Assembly: GCA_963205285.1 (NCBI GenBank) | Contig: CAUJJQ010000186.1 | Span: forward strand, 1-11,790 | Source: Pseudomonadota bacterium | GTDB taxonomy: Bacteria; Pseudomonadota; Alphaproteobacteria; Sphingomonadales; Sphingomonadaceae | Direction of reading: 5' to 3' | DNA length: 11,790 bases | Made by a program: the position numbers and the translations under genes | The notes under the pieces: generated by a model | What the model saw: only the letters and a program-made list of their open reading frames with translations | Database searches by the model: none | What the model was told of the DNA's origin: nothing | Shown here: positions 6,865-11,790 of the stretch, piece by piece | Layout of the letters: each line of letters opens with the position of its first letter | Position numbering within the stretch: the stretch's first letter is position 1

Positions 6865-9800
6865 ATGCCTTCTTGGATGACTAACGACAATATGCGCCGA
6901 ACCCCCCTTCATTTCGCTAAACTCGCCCCCAAAATTGGCCCCAAGTTTGTTAATGTCTCCGCGCGCGCACTGATGCTGTGTTCGGCGCTCACCATGATGG
7001 TGCCTGCGCCACTCATTGCGCAGAGCACAGCCCCCCGCAGCCCGGCGGTGGCAGCGACCAGCTCCAGCGTTGACCATAGTGCATGGCTCTATGCGGGGAG
7101 CGACATTCCTCCCGATCCCGGCTGGCAATTCGGCACGTTGAACAATGGTTTGCGCTTTGCGGTGCGGCGCAATGGTGTGCCGCCGGGGCAGGTAACAATC
7201 CGCCTGCGCGTCGATGCCGGTTCGTTGATGGAGCGTCCGGAAGAAGCGGGCTGGGCGCACCTTATCGAGCATCTCGCCTTTCGGGAATCGCGCTATCTGC
7301 CGAGTGGGGAGGCGCGGCGCGCTTGGCAGCGATTGGGGGTCGCCTTTGGCAGCGATTCCAACGCCCACACCGGGCAGACCGAAACGGTCTATCAACTCGA
7401 CATCCCATCCGCGACCCCCGAAGCGGTGGCCGAATGTATCCGACTGTTGTCGGGGATGATCCGCGAACCCGTGCTGACCAATGCGACGGTCGATGCCGAA
7501 CGGCCGATTGTCATTGCCGAACGACGCGAAGGAGAAGGGCCCGATTTTCGGGTTAATGAGGCGGCACGCAGCCATATTTTTCGCGGGCAGTTGATGGGCG
7601 ATCATTCGACTATCGGCAGCGAAGCGACGCTGAACGCGGCCAATGGCGCGGGTATCAGCGCTTTTCATCAGCGCTGGTACCGGCCCGAACGGGTGGTCAT
7701 CGCGGTGGCGGGCGACCTTGACCCGGCGATATTTGAACAGGCGATTGTTACCAATTTTGCAGATTGGCAGGGCAGTGGGCCGCGTCCCGCCGAACCTGAT
7801 TTGGGGGTCCCGGCAACCAGCGGGCCGGTTTCGCGGGTCATTGTTGAATCGGGCCAGCCGCTCACCGTCCAGCGGTTGGTGATGCGCCCTTGGCACCGGG
7901 TGACCGATTCTATCGCCTATACGCAGGGGCTGATGCTCGATTCCCTGGCGACGATCATCATCAACCGGCAGTTGGAGGAACGCGCGCGCAGCGGCGCACG
8001 ATATTTAAGCGCGCAAGTGACAACCGACAAGCCGTCGCGTTCGGCGGATTTGACGGCACTGTCGGTCGTGCCACTCGATGGCGATTGGGAAGCGGCATTG
8101 GCGGATGCGCGCACGGTGGTGGCGGGTGTCGGCGCGCGCGCCGTCGATCAGGCAGCAATCACCCGCGAATTTTCCAACGTCGAAACATTTTTGACGCGCG
8201 AGAATGCCAATCGGCAAAATGAACCGGCGACCAAACAGGCCGATGATCTGCTGCACGCCGTTGATATTGGTGAAACGACGACCAGTCCCGACCATGCGCT
8301 GGCCATTTGGCAATCGATTGCGCCGTTGGCGACCCCTCAGGAAATGCAGCGGCGCATCCGGGCGCTATTTGTGGGCAGCGCGACCCGCGCCTTGATGGTC
8401 ACCCCAACGGCGGTGACGAACGGCGAGGCGCGGCTCACCGCCGCGGTCAGCCGTAATGTTGATGTACGCAATGCCGCCAATGACAATGCGCGTGCCATTC
8501 GTTTTGCCGACCTGCCATCGCTCGGCACGCCGGGACGGCTGGTGTCGCGCACGCCATCCCCCTGGGCGGATTTGGAGCGTTGGGAATTTGCCAACGGCGT
8601 CACCGCGCTGGTGCGCAACACCAATATCGAACCCAATAAGGTGCGCATTCGTGTGCGTTGGGGCGCGGGGCGGCGTACGCTGGCCAGCGACCAGCCAAAT
8701 TTGCTGTGGGCCGGGGAATCGGCGCTAGTGGAAAGCGGGGTTGGCCGTTTTGACATCAGCCAGCTCGACCAATTATCCGATGGTCGGCAGATTGGCATGA
8801 GCTTTACGGTCGATGATGATGCCTTTGAGTTATCTGCCGAAACCCAGCCGAGCGATTTGGCCGATCAGTTGAAATTGCTCGCCGCCAAACTCGTCGCGCC
8901 AGGCTGGCAGGCAAATCCGGTGTTACGCGCGCGCGCGGGGCGACTGGCGGGCTTTGACCTGTTGCGCAATTCGCCCAACGCGGTGCTGGAAAATGAGATG
9001 GACAGCCTCGTTTATTCCGGGGACCGGCGCTGGGGCCCGCCATCGCGTGCGGAGGTGGAGGGGCTGACCCCCGCCGCCTTCCGCCGTTTTTGGGAGCCGT
9101 TGCTGCGCCAAGGGCCGATTGAAGTGCAGATTTTCGGCGATGTCGGCAATGTTGACCTGGAAACCATGTTGCGATCCACTTTTGGCGCGCTGGCACCGCG
9201 ACCGGCGGCGGCGGTGAATGTTGCGGATGGCGATGTGCATTTTGCCAGCGCTAGCGCTACGCCGCTTGTCGCTCGGCACAGCGGGGCGGCATCCCAAGCG
9301 GCCTATATTCTTGCCTATCCGACCGGTGGCGGCATCGCCAACAGCCGACTATCGCGCCAGTTGGACGTGCTCGCCGCCATTTTCAACGACAGGTTATACG
9401 ACCGGCTGCGCGACCATAATGGGGCCAGTTACAGTCAGGCGGTGGTCAGTCGGTGGTCCGACCAATTGGCGCACGGCAGTTATATTTTGGTTGGCGGCAT
9501 GACCCGGCCAGAGGATAGCGCGTTGGTCGCATCGAGCGCGCGGGCGATTGCCGCTGAATTGGTGACCACCCCGGTGAGCGCCGATGAATTGCAGCGTGCG
9601 GTCGAACCGATCGTCGAACAATTGCTGCGTGCATCTTCGGGCAATGTTTTCTGGATGCGCCAGACAGAGGGGGCGTCGCGTGACCCGCGCATTTTCCTGT
9701 CGCTGCGCAGTTATTTGAACGATTTGCGTTCGGTGACGGCAGCGGATTTGCAGGTGCTGGCACGCCAGTTTCTTGGCCCACAAAGCGGGGTTTCGCTGAT

Positions 9801-9882
9801 CATCCTGCCCGATGGGACACCGGTGCCGTCATTGGACATGGTGGCGACCGCGGCGCCAGCGAATGGAGCGGTTTCGCGGTAA
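6865..9882 (+). CDS. M16 (pitrilysin/insulinase) family zinc metalloprotease, two-repeat form
   Basis: A protein of 1005 residues, the size of a single-chain M16 protease with four M16 domains. The N-terminus has a signal peptide (ARALMLCSALTMMVPAPLIA, about 33-52, cut near AQS), so the enzyme is probably periplasmic or lipid-side anchored by no visible lipobox. Starts at 6865, 6877 and 6892 are all possible; none has a strong ribosome site. The inverted zinc motif HLIEH is at 132-136 (H132, E135 catalytic, H136), with E219 in VIAERR the likely third ligand. The second half (from about 570, WEFANGVTALVRNT) repeats the fold but has WAGESALVESGVG where HxxEH would be, so it is catalytically silent, as is usual. 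The C-terminal part, with FNDRLYDRLRDHNGASYS (about 846-863), carries the R/Y pair typical of M16 substrate-binding domains. It likely degrades peptides or misfolded proteins; the substrate is unknown. Confidence 0.93.
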   Translation: MPSWMTNDNMRRTPLHFAKLAPKIGPKFVNVSARALMLCSALTMMVPAPLIAQSTAPRSPAVAATSSSVDHSAWLYAGSDIPPDPGWQFGTLNNGLRFAVRRNGVPPGQVTIRLRVDAGSLMERPEEAGWAHLIEHLAFRESRYLPSGEARRAWQRLGVAFGSDSNAHTGQTETVYQLDIPSATPEAVAECIRLLSGMIREPVLTNATVDAERPIVIAERREGEGPDFRVNEAARSHIFRGQLMGDHSTIGSEATLNAANGAGISAFHQRWYRPERVVIAVAGDLDPAIFEQAIVTNFADWQGSGPRPAEPDLGVPATSGPVSRVIVESGQPLTVQRLVMRPWHRVTDSIAYTQGLMLDSLATIIINRQLEERARSGARYLSAQVTTDKPSRSADLTALSVVPLDGDWEAALADARTVVAGVGARAVDQAAITREFSNVETFLTRENANRQNEPATKQADDLLHAVDIGETTTSPDHALAIWQSIAPLATPQEMQRRIRALFVGSATRALMVTPTAVTNGEARLTAAVSRNVDVRNAANDNARAIRFADLPSLGTPGRLVSRTPSPWADLERWEFANGVTALVRNTNIEPNKVRIRVRWGAGRRTLASDQPNLLWAGESALVESGVGRFDISQLDQLSDGRQIGMSFTVDDDAFELSAETQPSDLADQLKLLAAKLVAPGWQANPVLRARAGRLAGFDLLRNSPNAVLENEMDSLVYSGDRRWGPPSRAEVEGLTPAAFRRFWEPLLRQGPIEVQIFGDVGNVDLETMLRSTFGALAPRPAAAVNVADGDVHFASASATPLVARHSGAASQAAYILAYPTGGGIANSRLSRQLDVLAAIFNDRLYDRLRDHNGASYSQAVVSRWSDQLAHGSYILVGGMTRPEDSALVASSARAIAAELVTTPVSADELQRAVEPIVEQLLRASSGNVFWMRQTEGASRDPRIFLSLRSYLNDLRSVTAADLQVLARQFLGPQSGVSLIILPDGTPVPSLDMVATAAPANGAVSR

Positions 9883-9901
9883 TCGCACTGCTGCGACGGT
9901 C

Positions 9902-9934
9902 GGCCGCATGATGTGCCATCATGCTCGAAATCCC
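9902..9934. repeat. 33-base hairpin element, copy 1
   Basis: The first of two exact 33-base copies (the other at 9977-10009, 75 bases on). It contains GCATGATG-TGC-CATCATGC, a perfect 8-bp stem with 3-base loop (9906-9924), then TCGAAATCCC. It lies 20 bases after the M16 stop. Confidence 0.85.
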
Positions 9935-9976
9935 GAGGTGCCCGTGTCTCGACTATATTCTCTGCCGGGATTTCCG

Positions 9977-10009
9977 GGCCGCATGATGTGCCATCATGCT
10001 CGAAATCCC
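9977..10009. repeat. 33-base hairpin element, copy 2, with an outer stem
   Basis: Identical to 9902-9934. Here the preceding GGGATTTC (9967-9974) can pair with the element's end GAAATCCC (10002-10009), enclosing the 8-bp inner stem (9981-9999) in a larger two-stage hairpin. It may act as a terminator for the M16 gene although it has no T-run. Confidence 0.85.
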
Positions 10010-10014
10010 TAAAT

Positions 10015-10030
10015 GCTCGACACGAACGGA
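10015..10030. repeat. REP-like 16-mer shared with 5866-5881
   Basis: GCTCGACACGAACGGA is identical in both places. Both lie between the 3' ends of convergent genes. Confidence 0.6.
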
Positions 10031-10034
10031 CGGG

Positions 10035-10076
10035 CTAAACCCCCCCCCCGCAGGCGGGTGGGGGTTAGGGGGTGGG
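10035..10076 (+). other. C-run/G-run hairpin overlapping a G-quadruplex motif
   Basis: A run of ten C (10040-10049) after CTAAA faces GCGGGTGGGGGTTAG (10054-10068), giving roughly 13 pairs with one bulge and one mismatch. The same G tracts form GGG-T-GGGGG-TTA-GGGGG-T-GGG (10056-10076), which satisfies the standard four-tract quadruplex rule with loops of 1, 3 and 1. The two structures exclude each other. Confidence 0.7.
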
Positions 10077-10138
10077 TGTTTTCAAACTGGGGTGGGTGTT
10101 TATCAAACTGGGGTGGGTGTTTATCAAACTGGGGTGGG
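10069..10138. repeat. Tandem array of a 21-base unit
   Basis: Units of the form GGGGTGGGTGTTTATCAAACT lie at 10089-10109 and 10110-10130 (each 21 bases, identical). A 20-base variant at 10069-10088 has TTTT for TTTAT, and a partial unit GGGGTGGG ends the array at 10131-10138. The array ends 4 bases before the antiporter stop. No spacers, so not a CRISPR array. Confidence 0.92.
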
Positions 10139-10142
10139 CCTT

Positions 10143-11790
10143 CTATACTGGATTGTCCCTGCGCCGAACCGCGCTGCGCGGGCGGGCGGCGTTCACCGCG
10201 CCTTCGCCGCCACTTTCGCCCAGAATGCGTGCACGCACTGCCGCGCGATGTTCGTGGATGGAGGCAATCACCGGGCCGACCGCAACACCCACATCGACCA
10301 GCACCGCTTCGGCCATTTGCAGGCTCCCCTCCAGCGCTTCGGGCACCGCATCATTGGCTCCGGCGTGATATTGCGCCGCCGCGTCGGCGCTGTCGCGGGC
10401 GCGGGTGATTATCGGTAAATTTTCATAGCGCGTGCGCAACCGGCGGATCAGACGCAATTGTTGCTGCGGGTCGTCCATTGTCAGGACCACGGCGGACAAA
10501 GTCACATCGGTAAATTGGTCGAGGAAATTGCCGCGCGCGGCATCACCAAAATGCACCGCATATCCACGCCGACGCGCGTCGGCGACGGCGTCCACATCCG
10601 CCTCATAGGCGGTATAAGTGCGGTCATGTTCGGTGAGGAGGTCGGCCACCACCCGCCCGACACGGCCAAAACCGATGATGAGGACAATCGGCCCGTCGTT
10701 GTTCGCCTTGCGGGCTTCAATCCCTGCCATGTCGATGCGCCGCGCCAAACTATGGCCAAAACGGGCGAGAAGGGGGGTAATGGTCAGGCCGATGGCGGTC
10801 ACAACCTGCCAAAATGCGGCGGTGTCGGTGGCGACCAATCCCGCCTGCACCGCCGCGCCGAGCACGATCAATGTGGTTTCGGACGGGCTGCCCATCAGCA
10901 GCCCAACCTCTGCCGCGGTGCCACGCCCGACACCGGCCCAACGCAGCAAGCCCGCTGTCACCGCCGCCTTTGCCGCAACCACGCCGACAACCGCGAGCAA
11001 TGTTTGCGGCCATGCAGCGGCGATTGCAAAAACATCCACCTGCATGCCCACGGTGATGAGGAATACGCCGAGTGCGAGCCCACGGAAGGGCGCAATAATC
11101 CCTTCCACCTCCCCATGATATTCAGTTTCCGCGATGAGCAGACCGGCAATCAACGCGCCGACAATCGGCGATAAGCCGGCGTTGGAGGTGGCGAGCGCGG
11201 CGACAATGACGACGAGCAGGCTCGCCGACAGGAATAATTCGGGATTTTTGGTGCGCGCTGCCTGGGCAAACAGGCCGGGCAACAAGAACCAGCCGATCAG
11301 CCCGAGGATGAGGATAGTAACGCCACCGCGCGTCAAAATCGCGGTCAGCGACGCAACTGCATCTCCCCCCGCCGCTGGCCCCAGTGCGCCCAATAAAAAG
11401 ATGATCGGGACAAGCGCCAAATCCTCAAACAACAGCATGGCAAAGGCATTTTGCCCGACCCGCCCGGTCGTCCCCGAAATTGGCAGCACCAGCGCGGTGG
11501 AGGACATGACGAGCGCGATGCCAAGCCCCAGCGCCGCCGGCCAGCTATGCCCCGTGAGACCCAGCGCCAGCGCGATAACCAATCCGCCGCCCAATAATTT
11601 GCCCGCGCCGACGCCAAATACGCGCTGTCGCATCGTCCATAGGCGGCGGAAGCTCAATTCCAGCCCTATGGAAAACAGCAACAGAATGATGCCAAATTCG
11701 GCAAATGGTTCAATGGCTTCGGGGTTCTGTATACTTAGCCACTGCAGCCAGGGATATTGCGCAACCAATCGGCCTAGGCCATGCGGCCCA
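10143..11790 (-). CDS. CPA2 monovalent cation/proton antiporter with RCK domain, KefB/KefC-like, 5' end missing
   Basis: The frame stays open to the right edge (the TTG at 11768 is internal; GPHGLGR precedes it and matches the usual GPxGLG of the family), so about 548 residues are visible and perhaps 40-60 N-terminal ones are missing. The first 350 residues are a Na/H-exchanger domain with many membrane segments: GLELSFRRLW, SSTALVLPISG, LLFEDLALVP, the phrase GALIAGLLIAETEYHGEVE and PFRGLALGVFLITVGMQVD are family blocks. From about residue 367, IVLIIGFGRVG begins a Rossmann-type RCK (TrkA-N) domain, which in Kef systems binds NAD(H) or glutathione adducts and gates efflux. The C-terminus after about residue 500 is a short charged tail rich in arginine. 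Likely role: K+/H+ exchange at the inner membrane for pH or electrophile stress. The KefB/KefC distinction cannot be made here; no KefF/KefG partner is seen on this side. Confidence 0.92.
   Translation of the reverse strand, partial: GPHGLGRLVAQYPWLQWLSIQNPEAIEPFAEFGIILLLFSIGLELSFRRLWTMRQRVFGVGAGKLLGGGLVIALALGLTGHSWPAALGLGIALVMSSTALVLPISGTTGRVGQNAFAMLLFEDLALVPIIFLLGALGPAAGGDAVASLTAILTRGGVTILILGLIGWFLLPGLFAQAARTKNPELFLSASLLVVIVAALATSNAGLSPIVGALIAGLLIAETEYHGEVEGIIAPFRGLALGVFLITVGMQVDVFAIAAAWPQTLLAVVGVVAAKAAVTAGLLRWAGVGRGTAAEVGLLMGSPSETTLIVLGAAVQAGLVATDTAAFWQVVTAIGLTITPLLARFGHSLARRIDMAGIEARKANNDGPIVLIIGFGRVGRVVADLLTEHDRTYTAYEADVDAVADARRRGYAVHFGDAARGNFLDQFTDVTLSAVVLTMDDPQQQLRLIRRLRTRYENLPIITRARDSADAAAQYHAGANDAVPEALEGSLQMAEAVLVDVGVAVGPVIASIHEHRAAVRARILGESGGEGAVNAARPRSAVRRRDNPV

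Noticed and set aside
6784..7896. A 370-codon open frame on the minus strand opposite the M16 gene
   Set aside because: It mirrors codon bias in the M16 gene, has no domain I recognise, overlaps the start of the Nit gene and lacks a ribosome site.
10069..10138. CRISPR-like array
   Set aside because: Units are directly adjacent with no spacers, and no cas gene is near.
9996..10418. Three overlapping plus-strand frames running through the tandem array and into the antiporter gene
   Set aside because: They are open only because the repeat and the antisense of a GC-rich gene lack stops; no start with a convincing ribosome site.
10458..11174. A 238-codon plus-strand frame opposite the antiporter
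   Set aside because: Shadow of the minus-strand antiporter, whose membrane and RCK motifs are unmistakable.

Overview
The window reads as ordinary chromosome from a GC-rich alphaproteobacterium, most likely a sphingomonad (Sphingopyxis/Sphingorhabdus-like). This rests on the CysN-CysC fusion, the alanine/arginine-rich proteins, and short REP-like intergenic repeats of the GCTCGACACGAACGG type. The genus is an inference. No phage, insertion sequence, tRNA, rRNA or CRISPR array was seen.

Layout. At 1-1459 is the end of a sulfate-activation operon: the 3' part of a bifunctional CysN/CysC gene overlaps cysQ by 8 bases. A 406-base gene-poor stretch full of short inverted repeats follows. At 1866-3580 a Tat-type serine hydrolase of the beta-lactamase fold shares four bases with a MarR-type regulator, and an imperfect palindrome sits on the hydrolase start. 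At 3663-5281 a DUF4126 membrane protein (minus) and a NUDT19-like Nudix hydrolase (plus) diverge from a 90-base gap. At 5513-5758 is a small exported protein with one extra membrane segment, followed by a strong hairpin terminator. At 5957-6772 (minus) is a Nit-type carbon-nitrogen hydrolase, divergent from a four-domain M16 metalloprotease (6865-9882). At the right edge, on the minus strand, a KefB/KefC-like CPA2 cation/proton antiporter with a C-terminal RCK domain runs off the window.

How the genes work together. CysN/CysC makes PAPS from sulfate, and CysQ removes its by-product PAP. The hydrolase and MarR genes look like one locally regulated unit. The remaining genes look like independent housekeeping or stress functions (nucleotide or CoA pool cleaning, repair of deaminated glutathione, periplasmic proteolysis, K+/H+ exchange).

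The least ordinary DNA is the 260-base convergent gap at 9883-10142. It holds a duplicated 33-base hairpin element, a C-run/G-run hairpin overlapping a textbook G-quadruplex motif, and a 21-base tandem array. I saw no clear evidence for an undescribed multi-gene system; the novelty candidates are small intergenic structures and the small exported protein.
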